Below the pieces are notes generated by a model, which had not been told where the DNA came from, did no database searches, and worked only from the letters and a program-made list of their open reading frames with translations. Below, piece after piece: positions 1-7,534 of a DNA stretch of 64,000 bases (positions are counted from its first letter, which is position 1; each line of letters begins with the position of its first letter). Source of the DNA: Bacteroidales bacterium (GTDB taxonomy: Bacteria; Bacteroidota; Bacteroidia; Bacteroidales; VadinHA17); assembly GCA_025454795.1 (NCBI GenBank), contig JALONT010000015.1, positions 1 to 64,000 of the forward strand, read 5' to 3'. The position numbers were made by a program, and so were the translations under genes.

Positions 1-845
1 CTTACAAAATGGATTTTGTGATAGTTCCTTCTGCAACCGTCGTATTTTCTGATACGAGTGTTAACACTTTTATAAATGGCTGCTTCCAGTCCGTCCAATA
101 CCATGTTTGCAAGAGTAGGAGAGATGATACCACCTTGCGGGGTTCCTGCCTCTGTAGGAAAAAGTCTGTTATTGTCAATAAATCCGGCCTTTAGCCATTT
201 GGTGACAACTTGTTTGTCAATGAGGATATTATTGATAATCCATTCATGACTGATATTATTAAAACATCCTTTGATGTCACCCTCCAGTATCCATGTTGCG
301 CTGTCGTTTCTTGAGAGATGTATATAGCACCTTTCAACAGCATCATGGCAGTTTCTCTTACGGCGAAAGCCGTATGAAGAGTAGTCAGCGGTTGTCTCCG
401 ATACCGGTGTCTCCGATACCGGGTCGAGAGCAGAGAGGAAAAGAGCCTGCATAGCCCTGTCTTTCATTGTAGGTATTCCGAGGGGTCTTGTACCACCATG
501 TCTTTTTCTGATGTGAACCCTTCTCAGAGGTTTAACAATATATTCTTTTCTTGCTAACGATTTTGCGGCCAATAGTTTCAGCCTGGGGGATTTCCATAAC
601 ACCCCGTCAACGCCGGGAGTGTTCTTTCCTGAGTTTTCAGTAACTCTCTTAACAGCCAGTAATTTTGCTGCAAAAGAGTGCGTTAGTAACCATTGCAAGG
701 CACGAGCCTTGTTCCGGAGACCTTCGCTTATTGCCTTTGCAATACGTCTCTGCAATGATCGTACTCTCTTATACACTTTATCCCACGGAATGAGATTCCA
801 TGTAGTGATGAGAGTCTTAAGAGCACATCGTTTTGGACGATTCAT
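1..845 (-). CDS. ltrA: Group II intron reverse transcriptase/maturase (3' end off the window)
   Basis: The multifunctional intron-encoded protein splices the intron and copies it into DNA targets. The visible 281 codons start at an ATG at 845 and stay open to the edge. They contain the N-terminal RT-0 region (TPGVDGV), the KPLRRVHIRK...RPLGIPTMKDRA block, the SSYGFRRKRNCHDA block, and the EGDIKGCFNNI and GTPQGGIISPTLANMVLDG motifs (RT domains 2-4). The frame breaks off just before where the YADD catalytic motif should be. One oddity is a five-residue in-frame duplication (PVSETPVSET) directly before ADYSSYGFR. No disruption is seen in the visible part. Thumb, DNA-binding and possible endonuclease domains cannot be judged. 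Confidence 0.9.
   Translation of the reverse strand, partial: MNRPKRCALKTLITTWNLIPWDKVYKRVRSLQRRIAKAISEGLRNKARALQWLLTHSFAAKLLAVKRVTENSGKNTPGVDGVLWKSPRLKLLAAKSLARKEYIVKPLRRVHIRKRHGGTRPLGIPTMKDRAMQALFLSALDPVSETPVSETTADYSSYGFRRKRNCHDAVERCYIHLSRNDSATWILEGDIKGCFNNISHEWIINNILIDKQVVTKWLKAGFIDNNRLFPTEAGTPQGGIISPTLANMVLDGLEAAIYKSVNTRIRKYDGCRRNYHKIHFV
393..422. repeat. 15-bp tandem duplication inside the maturase gene
   Basis: The plus strand reads tgtctccgatac plus cgg twice in direct succession (393-407 and 408-422). It adds residues PVSET to the reverse transcriptase next to a conserved block without changing frame. Related proteins usually have a single copy of this stretch (family knowledge). Confidence 0.85.
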
Positions 846-1421
846 TTGCTTCCTCAAGCTAAAGTCTTACTACAGATTTCTTACAACAGAGCACCAGATA
901 AAATTCAGCCTGCTTTCACAGCGGGGCAAATTTAGAACCCCTATCTACCAAATTACATGATAGCCTTCGCTTTCTTTATCCTCCTTTACCTGCATGATAT
1001 TGTATCCCCGTCGCCGGAGACTTACCCCGAAAGGAACCATTCAGGCTTAACACGTTTCGCTTAAATAACAGGATGGGTTAGGTGCTGTCTACTACGCCGA
1101 AGGGTCAACGTCCAATGTATGAAATGCACAAAATTCATATCCTGCCCTTATACCTTTTTGGTCAAAGCGTAACAACAACTTTCGCTTTTTCGTTATGACG
1201 ACGCTTACAACAATTCACATATGTTCACCATACCATCCAAGCCAGCACCTTTCAGATGTTGTTACTGAAAGGGAACTTTGTCCCGGCAGCTTCACACCCG
1301 GGAATCACTCCCCACGCATGTGCCGGTAGGCTCAACTGATGGAACAGAAGGTTAACTCGTGTTGTAGAATGTTGTCATAATACATTGGTTAACAGTTATT
1401 TGAAGCGACTTCGTGTCGCAC
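846..1421 (-). ncRNA. Group II intron RNA, 5' domains (about domains I-III)
   Basis: This is the stretch between the intron 5' terminus at 1421 and the maturase start codon at 845. No convincing reading frame is present, and the sequence is rich in short inverted repeats (for example around 1270-1320 and 1150-1210). The assignment follows from position only; the domain I folds and exon-binding sites were not worked out. Confidence 0.7.
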
Positions 1422-1760
1422 AATTCATTAACACTAACGGCCCGCCGGTAGAATTAGTAGGCGTTGCTGAGCGTCTGGAGGCTGTGACCACAAAAGCTCT
1501 TCTGTTATGAGCAGGGTCCCGATACACAGCCGAAAGGAGCGAAGCATGGCGTGGTTTTTGCCGTCCGGGTACAAGTTTTATGAGCATCACGAGTGTCGCG
1601 GTACAATGTTTATAGTGAGCAGGTTATGAGTCATGGTACTGTTATTTTATTAACACTACTGGCGCGGTCGGCTTACAAATTTACCACTTTCCTGTCACGG
1701 AGGCAGGATTTGCAAAAACCATGACAAGCCTATTAATTTTTACCGGCGTTGTTAGCTGCT
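1422..1760. other. Non-coding flank of the intron with attC-like repeats
   Basis: The plus strand carries two related blocks beginning attaacacta, at 1427-1448 and 1649-1671, each followed by a GC-rich stretch (acggcccgccgg and ctggcgcggtcgg). AACGCC/GGCGTT motifs lie nearby at about 1460 and 1742. Read on the minus strand this resembles integron cassette recombination sites, next to which some group II introns insert. The resemblance is by eye; the canonical RYYYAAC/GTTRRRY cores do not match perfectly. No gene is seen here. Confidence 0.35.
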
Positions 1761-1764
1761 GGGC

Positions 1765-1905
1765 TATTTTAAAACTGTATTGACCACAATCGGCAGGATT
1801 AAATTGACCATCTAAGGCCGGGGTTAAGTGCTTGTTATTTAATTTAATACGATAATCTCAGTTTAACTGGCCAAATGTGGTCAAGACGTCCGGCTTTTGC
1901 ATTGA
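1765..1905. repeat. Solo ends resembling IS21-family termini
   Basis: Minus-strand reading of 1770-1830 gives GGTCAATTTAATCCTGCCG followed by ATTGTGGTCAAT, a tandem GGTCAATTT/GTGGTCAA pattern known from ends of Bacteroidota IS21-like elements. A facing end lies at 1865-1901 (GTGGTCAAG...CCGGCTTTTGCA) and is matched 22 of 25 bases by 3616-3640. No istA/istB genes are present, so these are relics at most. Confidence 0.4.
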
Positions 1906-2171
1906 GATCGTTTTTCTTTTTTAGCCATTATAAATTCAAAAACATTTTCAGGTACTATTGACTTGAAAATTTGATGCTTTCTTTTATGTAATTGGAATTC
2001 ATATTTTTCAATTAAAGATAGGTACCTAGTTGCATTATATATTGTAATTGCTGAAAGCCATTCATAAAATTTGTATCTAGGTATTCCTTGACTCAAGGCG
2101 AGTCTTAAATCGTCTTCATCAAAAATATCTGGATAAATATCCTTCCAGGTCTTTATTTGACAGATACTCAA
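1881..2171 (-). CDS. Small hypothetical protein (96 aa)
   Basis: I do not recognise this protein. The frame opens at a TTG at 2171, with an in-frame stop about 18 bases upstream at 2187-2189, so there is no room for a much longer protein; an AGG lies 5' of the start. The product is soluble-looking and charged, with an aromatic core (FYEWLSAITIYNATRYL) and a basic C-terminus. The last residues are encoded inside the solo IS-like end at 1877-1901, so the true C-terminus may have been replaced by an insertion. It lies between the attC-like region and the ferredoxin-type gene and could be a cassette gene. A chance frame is possible. Confidence 0.4.
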   Translation of the reverse strand: MSICQIKTWKDIYPDIFDEDDLRLALSQGIPRYKFYEWLSAITIYNATRYLSLIEKYEFQLHKRKHQIFKSIVPENVFEFIMAKKEKRSQCKSRTS

Positions 2172-2263
2172 ACCTGCTTTAAATAATTATTTCAACCTCC
2201 AATTTACGATAACAATAAAAAACTCTAAATTTGATTGCATCTTTATAAGAATCAACATCAGCT

Positions 2264-3553
2264 ATGGCCCATCATAATACGATTAAGTACAATAGCTATA
2301 CGAAACTGACCAACAGATTGAATCTTCTTCCACAGGGAGCTTTACCTTCTGATCTGCTTTTTGAAATACTGAAGATCCTTTTCTCAGAAAGGGAAGCAGA
2401 GCTTGTTTCATCATTGCCGATAAAACCTTTTAATGCCAAAAAAGCTGCAGCAATCTGGAAGATCAGTGTACCGGATACAAAGAATATATTGAATGACCTG
2501 GCTGACAGAGGACTGCTGATTGATGCCTGTGAGAATGACGACGTGCTTTATTCCATGCCGCCTCCGATGGCAGGCTTTTTTGAATTTTCCCTGATGAGAT
2601 ACAGGAATGATATTGATCAGCAGACTCTTTCAGAGCTCTTTTATCAGTACATGAATATTGAGGAAGACTTTATTAAAAACCTCTTTACCACAGGTAAGAC
2701 CCAGCTGGGAAGGGTATACGTTAACGAAGAGGTTCTCTCAAATGAGAATGCTCTTCATGTGCTTGACTATGAGAGAGCATCGGAGGTAATGAAAACTGCT
2801 GATTCGATAGGAATCGGAATCTGTTATTGCAGGCACAAGATGGAACACCTGGGAAAAAACTGTGATGCTCCCATGGATATCTGCATGACATTTAACAAAA
2901 GCGCAGATTCACTGACGCGTCATGGAATTGCAAGAAGGGTTGATGTTGCTGAAGGGATAGATCTTTTGCAGAAAGCAAGGGATAATAACCTGGTGCAGTT
3001 TGGCGAAAACGTACAGGAAAAAGTGAACTTCATCTGCAACTGCTGTGGATGCTGCTGTGAAGCACTGATAGCTGCAAGGAAATTCGGATTTCTCAATCCC
3101 GTCCATACGACTAACTTTTTTCCGTTTATCGATGAAGATAATTGCAACGGCTGCGGAAAATGTGTTGCATTATGTCCGGTAGAAGCTATGACACTTGTAT
3201 CGTCTAACGATCCCGGCTTGCCAAACAGGAAAAAAGCAAAGCTACAGCAGGAGATCTGTCTTGGTTGCGCTGTCTGTCTTACTGGTTGTGATAAAAAGGC
3301 CCTTGAGCTTCGTTCACGCAAGGAACGTGTGATCACACCGGTTAATTCAGTTCATAGGGTTGTAATAATGGCAATTGAGAGGGGCAAGCTTCAGAATCTT
3401 ATATTCGACAGGCAGGTTATGTTCAGCCACAGAGCGATGGCGGCTGTATTGGGAGTGATCCTTAAGTTGCCACCTCTGAAACAGGCTCTCGCAAGCGAGC
3501 AATTCAAATCACGATATCTTATTTCGTTGATCAGAAGACAGAAATATTCGTGA
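2264..3553 (+). CDS. 4Fe-4S ferredoxin-type protein with N-terminal winged-helix-like region
   Basis: A 429-residue soluble protein. Residues ~20-100 look like a winged helix (AKKAAAIWKIS...TKNILNDLADRGLL). Residues ~190-215 carry a cysteine cluster (CYCRHKMEHLGKNC...DIC). A very dense cluster, CNCCGCCC, follows at ~258-265, and then two ferredoxin motifs at ~290-350: CNGCGKCVALCP and CLGCAVCLTGC. The second ferredoxin motif lacks the usual proline after its last Cys. The family is known in anaerobes as a 4Fe-4S dicluster or HTH-ferredoxin protein of unknown substrate; electron transfer or redox sensing is an inference. It starts at an ATG, stands alone upstream of the mazG-like gene, and has no signal peptide or membrane segment. 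Confidence 0.85.
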   Translation: MAHHNTIKYNSYTKLTNRLNLLPQGALPSDLLFEILKILFSEREAELVSSLPIKPFNAKKAAAIWKISVPDTKNILNDLADRGLLIDACENDDVLYSMPPPMAGFFEFSLMRYRNDIDQQTLSELFYQYMNIEEDFIKNLFTTGKTQLGRVYVNEEVLSNENALHVLDYERASEVMKTADSIGIGICYCRHKMEHLGKNCDAPMDICMTFNKSADSLTRHGIARRVDVAEGIDLLQKARDNNLVQFGENVQEKVNFICNCCGCCCEALIAARKFGFLNPVHTTNFFPFIDEDNCNGCGKCVALCPVEAMTLVSSNDPGLPNRKKAKLQQEICLGCAVCLTGCDKKALELRSRKERVITPVNSVHRVVIMAIERGKLQNLIFDRQVMFSHRAMAAVLGVILKLPPLKQALASEQFKSRYLISLIRRQKYS

Positions 3554-3584
3554 CCCTGAGAGTGACAAGTGGCATTTAATTCCG

Positions 3585-3640
3585 GACAGGAATGATCAAT
3601 TTACTCCGGCGAAGAGTGGTCAAGCCCCCCGGCTTTTGCA
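3585..3640 (+). repeat. Second copy of the IS21-like solo end
   Basis: The plus strand has GATCAATTTACTCCGGCG, then GTGGTCAAG...CCGGCTTTTGCA at 3616-3640, matching 1877-1901 at 22 of 25 positions. The two copies lie in the same orientation and bracket the 1.9-3.6 kb segment. Confidence 0.45.
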
Positions 3641-3765
3641 ACTTGCATAGAAAAAATACTTCTGACTGGGAGAATAACTTTCCCGGTTTTCGTTTTCCAT
3701 TGCTCCAAACTCGCACTATACTATATCCACAATTTCACTACCTTAGTGTTACCAATATTAGACTA

Positions 3766-4104
3766 ATGAATGATATTCAATTACTTATTGATGAACTTGT
3801 TAAATTCCGTGATGCCCGGCACTGGGAACAGTTTCATAACACCAAGGATCTTGCATTGGCCATATCCATTGAGGCAGCAGAGCTGAATGAACTCTTTCTC
3901 TGGAAAACAACCGGGGAATCGGAGCAGGTTGATAAAAACAAGCTTAAGGAAGAGCTGGCTGATGTGCTTGCATTTACCCTGCTGCTTGCCGGGAAACATG
4001 GCTTTGATGTAAAGGAGATCGTTCTTGAAAAGATCAGGAAGAATAATGAGAAATACCCGGTGGATAAATCTAAAGGAACTGCGAAAAAATACAACGAACT
4101 ATAA
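3766..4104 (+). CDS. MazG-like nucleotide pyrophosphohydrolase
   Basis: A 112-residue all-alpha NTP-PPase of the MazG-like type, which hydrolyses (d)NTPs to monophosphate and pyrophosphate. The metal-binding pattern is visible: EAAEL (ExxE) at ~36-40 and EELADVLA (ExxxD) at ~63-70. A frame upstream extends to 3592, but its extra 58 residues are not MazG-like and run through an IS-like end, so the ATG at 3766 is chosen; the protein then begins NDIQLLIDELVKFRDAR, typical of the family. The next gene starts 4 bases after the stop, so the two are almost certainly cotranscribed. Pairing with a DUF2075 nuclease/helicase suggests a defence or nucleic-acid-stress role (inference). Confidence 0.85.
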   Translation: MNDIQLLIDELVKFRDARHWEQFHNTKDLALAISIEAAELNELFLWKTTGESEQVDKNKLKEELADVLAFTLLLAGKHGFDVKEIVLEKIRKNNEKYPVDKSKGTAKKYNEL

Positions 4105-4107
4105 CCA

Positions 4108-5988
4108 ATGCTGATCTACCAGGCACCTTCCGACAGATTTATTGATGATGTCAGAGAGAATACGATTTCTGATATCATGTCGGAAAATTATAAGGCAAGG
4201 CTTGGTAAATATCCGGGAGTCCCCGAATTTGTGTCATGGCAGAACAGCCTCTCGAGGGTAAGGGATCTGCTGGAACTTGGTAAAATACACGACACTTTTG
4301 TTGCACTTGAATATGAAGTACCATATAACCAGAGCCGCCTCGATTGCCTGCTTTTCGGAAAAGGTGCAAACAACATTTCAAATGTTATCCTCATTGAACT
4401 CAAACAGTGGTCGAATGTAAAGGCAATGGCAGAAGAAGGTAACTTTGTAGAAACATATACCGGAGGCAGGGAAAGGGTTGTCCCTCACCCTTCACAACAG
4501 GTAAAGGGATACCATAATTATATGCAGGGTTTTGTTGAAGAGTTTGAGAAAGAACCCACCCTCTCCCTTTTCAGCTGTGCCTATTGCCATAACTACTCCA
4601 GAACGGATGGGAAGGGTCTTCACAATCCGGTTTACAAAGATCTGATAGCAGAATTCCCACTCTTTACTAAAGAAGACACAAAGTTACTTGGGATCCGGAT
4701 CAGAGAACTGCTTGAAAATGGTTCCGGGTTTGAGATATTCAACCGTTTTATGCAGAGTCGGCTGCATCCTTCAAAGAAACTTCTTGAAAACGTGCACAAG
4801 ATCATTAAGAATGATGTTGTGTTCTCGCTGCTCAACGAACAGTTGGTTGCCAAGAACCTTATCCGGGCAAGGTGCAGGATGTCGGCAAAGAAAAATGAAA
4901 AATCGGTTATTATAGTTCATGGCTGACCAGGGACAGGAAAATCGGTTATCGCTTTAAATATTCTTGCAGAGGAAGCATTAAAGAAAAAGAATGTTTTGTA
5001 TGGCTGTAAATCAAAACCTTTCACATCCGGATTGCAGAAACTTGTTGGGAGAGGCGGTGAAATAATGTTCTCAAATCTCTTTCGTTTCATTCCCAGCAGG
5101 ACAAAGGAAAATGAATTTGATATACTTCTTATTGATGAAGCTCACAGGATAGAAAAGAACAGCAATCATCAATATACGAAGCCAGAAGACAGGACAGATA
5201 TGCCACAGATGGAGCAGCTGGTCAGGTGCGCAAAAACTACTGTATTCTTCATCGATGACAGGCAGAATGTTCGTTCATCAGAGGTTGGAAGTTCTGATCT
5301 TATAAGAGAGGCTGCTTTGAAATACACCGCTGAAATTCATGAGGTTACGCTTGAAACCCAGTACAGGTGCATGGGTTCGAATGATTACCTGTTATGGATT
5401 GAATCGGTTCTCGGATATTCTAATGAAGAGAGAATTTTCAGGAAGGATGACCAGTTTGACTTCAGAATTTTTTCTTCACCGCAGGAGATAATGGATATCC
5501 TTAATGAAAAGGAGAAAGAAAAGCCGAATTCTGCAAGGATGGTTGCCGGTTTCTGCTGGCCATGGAGCAATAAAACAGACAGTAACGGGGAACTTGTTAA
5601 AGATGTGAAGATCGGGGATTTTGCAATGCCCTGGGAGACACACGAAAAGATAACCTCAATACCAAAAGGTTATGTCAGGTGGTATGAATGGGCATATCGC
5701 CCGGAAGGAATTAAACAGGTGGGGTGTATTTACACTGCCCAGGGATTTGAATTCGATTATATAGGGGTGATAATTGGTAATGATCTGTGTGTGGATGTAT
5801 CTTCCGGAAGATTAGGGGCAGATATAAGCGCTACCAAAGACCCGATGCTGAGAAGAAGCATAGATAATTTCGAAAAGCATGTTAAGAACATTTACAGGAC
5901 ACTTCTTACAAGGGGAATGAAAGGGTGCTATGTTTATTTTACTGATAAGCACACTGAAGAGTATTTCAGGGAGAGGATGGAGAATTAA
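4108..5988 (+). pseudogene. PD-(D/E)XK nuclease plus DUF2075 (schlafen-group) helicase, interrupted by one TGA in Walker A
   Basis: One reading frame spans 4108-5988 with a single internal stop, TGA at 4924-4926. Upstream, residues ~75-110 show a PD-(D/E)XK nuclease pattern (RLDCLLF...VILIELKQW). Downstream is a DUF2075 superfamily helicase: the stop sits inside IIVHG(stop)PGTGKS, where the family has a second Gly in the P-loop, so one G-to-T change of GGA would explain it. Further motifs are intact: DILLIDEAHRI (Walker B), FFIDDRQNV (motif III-like), ETQYRC, and YTAQGFEFDYIGVIIG near the end. No frameshift is seen on either side. Either the gene is recently inactivated, it is a sequencing error, or the halves are made separately (no good start is seen before an in-frame TTG about 5 codons upstream of residue YGCKSK). 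It is coupled to the MazG-like gene. Confidence 0.85.
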
Positions 5989-6079
5989 AAATTTGATTAC
6001 TCAGGTTGATAAAATTATCCAGCACTGATTTTTTCTTTTCTGGCTTTTTAACCGAATTCAGTATACAATATTGTCGATT

Positions 6080-6260
6080 CCTGGTGGCACCACTTAAAAC
6101 AGAGCGAGAGTGAGAGCGAGTTGTGAGACGAGCGAACACTCTCGATCTGTTTTCTCTAATCTCACTCTCACTCTGTCTTTTCCAGATAGATCAACGTCTT
6201 GCGGGTTTTTGTTTTGATGGGGGTGACGGATTCGATGATGGATTTTGTAACGCGCACGTT
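6080..6260. repeat. Hairpin repeat family, copy 1
   Basis: The element starts CCTGGTGGCACCAC and has a long stem (aaaacagagcgagagtg at 6096-6112 pairing with cactctcgatctgtttt at 6137-6153). A second stem remnant with AGATCAACGTCTT and a T-rich tail follows, ending in GATGGATTTTGTAA. It matches 7268-7452 and 33590-33757. The rest of the gap up to 6588 shows no gene. Confidence 0.8.
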
Positions 6261-6588
6261 ATCAAGCAATTAGACAAGATTTTCAGATCATTTATGCCTT
6301 TTGGCGGGCTTTTTGTCAATTTTTATTATAAATATGTCTTTTCCTGATAGCAATTCAATTGATTCAAAATAGTTGGCTTGTTCTTGCTTTAATCTATCTC
6401 CTTCCCCTTTTACTTCACAAAAGAACCAATCTGTCTTGTCCTTATTGTAGCAGAATAAATCTGGGCATTAAGAGCGTTTTTCTTTTTTAGACGTTTATAG
6501 GTATTGGGGATGATAATCCGTGAAAGTGTGCGACCATAAAATGCTGCAAGTCGCACTACTGCAAGACCGTTCAAATTAAATCTTAACT

Positions 6589-7215
6589 TTGTCCCACCTG
6601 AAAGCAATTGATGTGAAACTCCGGACCAAAGCACTTCTGTACAACATCTTTATAGATCCCCTGATCTCGGGATTAAGGAGTGCTGTTACAGAAAAGGCAG
6701 GCAACCCGGACAGAGTGATCGACATTGCCTGCGGCACAGGTTCTCTGGCTATTGCCCTTGCAAGCCGATCCGGTCATGTAACGGGAATAGACCTCGACGT
6801 GGAGCTTATCAATTTTGCTTCTGAAAGGGCTGGCATTAAAGGAGTCAATAACATTAAATTCGAGGTACATGATGCCTCAGACCTTTCTCGTTACAGGGAT
6901 AAGGAATTCGACATTGCCGTCACTTCAATGGCTATCCACCAGTTTGAAGAAGAGCTGGCAGTGAAGATCCTCGTGGAGATGAAGCGGATAGCTGCAAGGG
7001 TTATAATTAGCGATTACAATTATCCCATGTTGAGGGGCTTCTCGCGTTCAGTGGCATACAGCATTGAGAGGATGGCAAAGGGCGACCACACCCGGAATTT
7101 CATGAATTACATGTCGCGGGGAGGGATCAGATATTTTACAGTTGCTGCAGGACTTACGGTCATGTCTACGGTAATAAGGGGTAATGGAGTGTTTGTAATG
7201 GTGGTGTGTGAGTGA
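6589..7215 (+). CDS. Class I SAM-dependent methyltransferase
   Basis: A Rossmann-type methyltransferase of about 208 residues. Motif I is VIDIACGTGSLAIAL (~44-58); the acidic residue binding the ribose is in VTGIDLD (~66-72); motif IV region DIAVTSMAIHQF lies at ~107-118. The substrate is unknown; the closest visual similarity is to UbiE/Methyltransf_11 proteins. No ATG exists upstream of motif I in this frame: an in-frame stop lies at 6577-6579, so translation must begin at TTG 6589 or GTG 6613. The N-terminus nevertheless looks complete (LYNIFIDPLI is typical before motif I). It sits between two copies of the hairpin repeat, with no operon partner. Confidence 0.75.
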   Translation: MSHLKAIDVKLRTKALLYNIFIDPLISGLRSAVTEKAGNPDRVIDIACGTGSLAIALASRSGHVTGIDLDVELINFASERAGIKGVNNIKFEVHDASDLSRYRDKEFDIAVTSMAIHQFEEELAVKILVEMKRIAARVIISDYNYPMLRGFSRSVAYSIERMAKGDHTRNFMNYMSRGGIRYFTVAAGLTVMSTVIRGNGVFVMVVCE

Positions 7216-7267
7216 AGAGTACACGATTTCATTGTTCAGTAAAGTTTTCAATAATCAACGGCCTATT

Positions 7268-7452
7268 CCTGGTGGCACCACACAAAACAGAGCGAGAGTG
7301 AGGGCGAGTCTTGAGACAAGCGAACACTCTCGTTCTGTTTTCTCAATACTCACTCTCACACTCACACAAACAAACCCGTAAGATAAACGTCTTACGGGTT
7401 TTTGTTTTTAATGGGGTGTCGGAATCGGTGATGGATTTTGTAATCTGCAAAT
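7268..7452. repeat. Hairpin repeat family, copy 2 (best conserved)
   Basis: It starts CCTGGTGGCACCAC. A 17-bp stem (7284-7300 with 7325-7341) has one non-Watson-Crick position. A second hairpin, AACCCGTAAG (7373-7382) with CTTACGGGTT (7391-7400), is followed by tttgttttt and looks like an intrinsic terminator. The tail is GATGGATTTTGTAATCTGCA. The 3' boundary is inferred from the match to the other copies. Confidence 0.8.
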
Positions 7453-7534
7453 ATTCAATCTGATACAGTTAATTTGTCAGGTACTAGGCAATTTTTCTTG
7501 ATAGGTTATATTTAAATAAATTGGAAATTTGTAG

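Larger units (their letters stand above)
1..1421 (-). mobile_element. Group II intron, 5' part, running off the left edge
   Basis: On the minus strand the intron begins at 1421 with GTGCGACACGAAGTCGCTTC, which fits the conserved group II 5' end (GUGYG). About 575 bases of structured, non-coding sequence follow, and then a reverse transcriptase frame opens at 845, as expected for an ORF in domain IV. The 3' part (rest of the ORF, domains V and VI) lies beyond base 1. The 5' exon is the non-coding sequence at 1422 and above, so no recognisable gene is interrupted. Confidence 0.85.

Noticed and set aside
619-960. 113-codon plus-strand frame opposite the maturase gene
   Set aside because: It is the antisense of the reverse transcriptase frame and intron RNA; no signal or family features.
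1396-1590. 64-codon minus-strand frame crossing the intron 5' end
   Set aside because: It spans the intron/exon boundary and an attC-like repeat and has no recognisable protein character.
3592-3765. N-terminal extension of the MazG-like gene
   Set aside because: It runs through an IS-like solo end and is not MazG-like; the ATG at 3766 begins a complete domain.
4924-4926. TGA read as a sense codon (recoding or a different genetic code)
   Set aside because: TGA ends several intact genes in the window, such as the ferredoxin-type and trp genes, so a reassigned code is unlikely; selenocysteine in a P-loop has no precedent known to me.
4996-5988. Second half of the DUF2075 gene as an independent gene
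   Set aside because: It lacks the P-loop, has no proper start signal and stays in frame with the upstream half, so it is better read as one interrupted gene.
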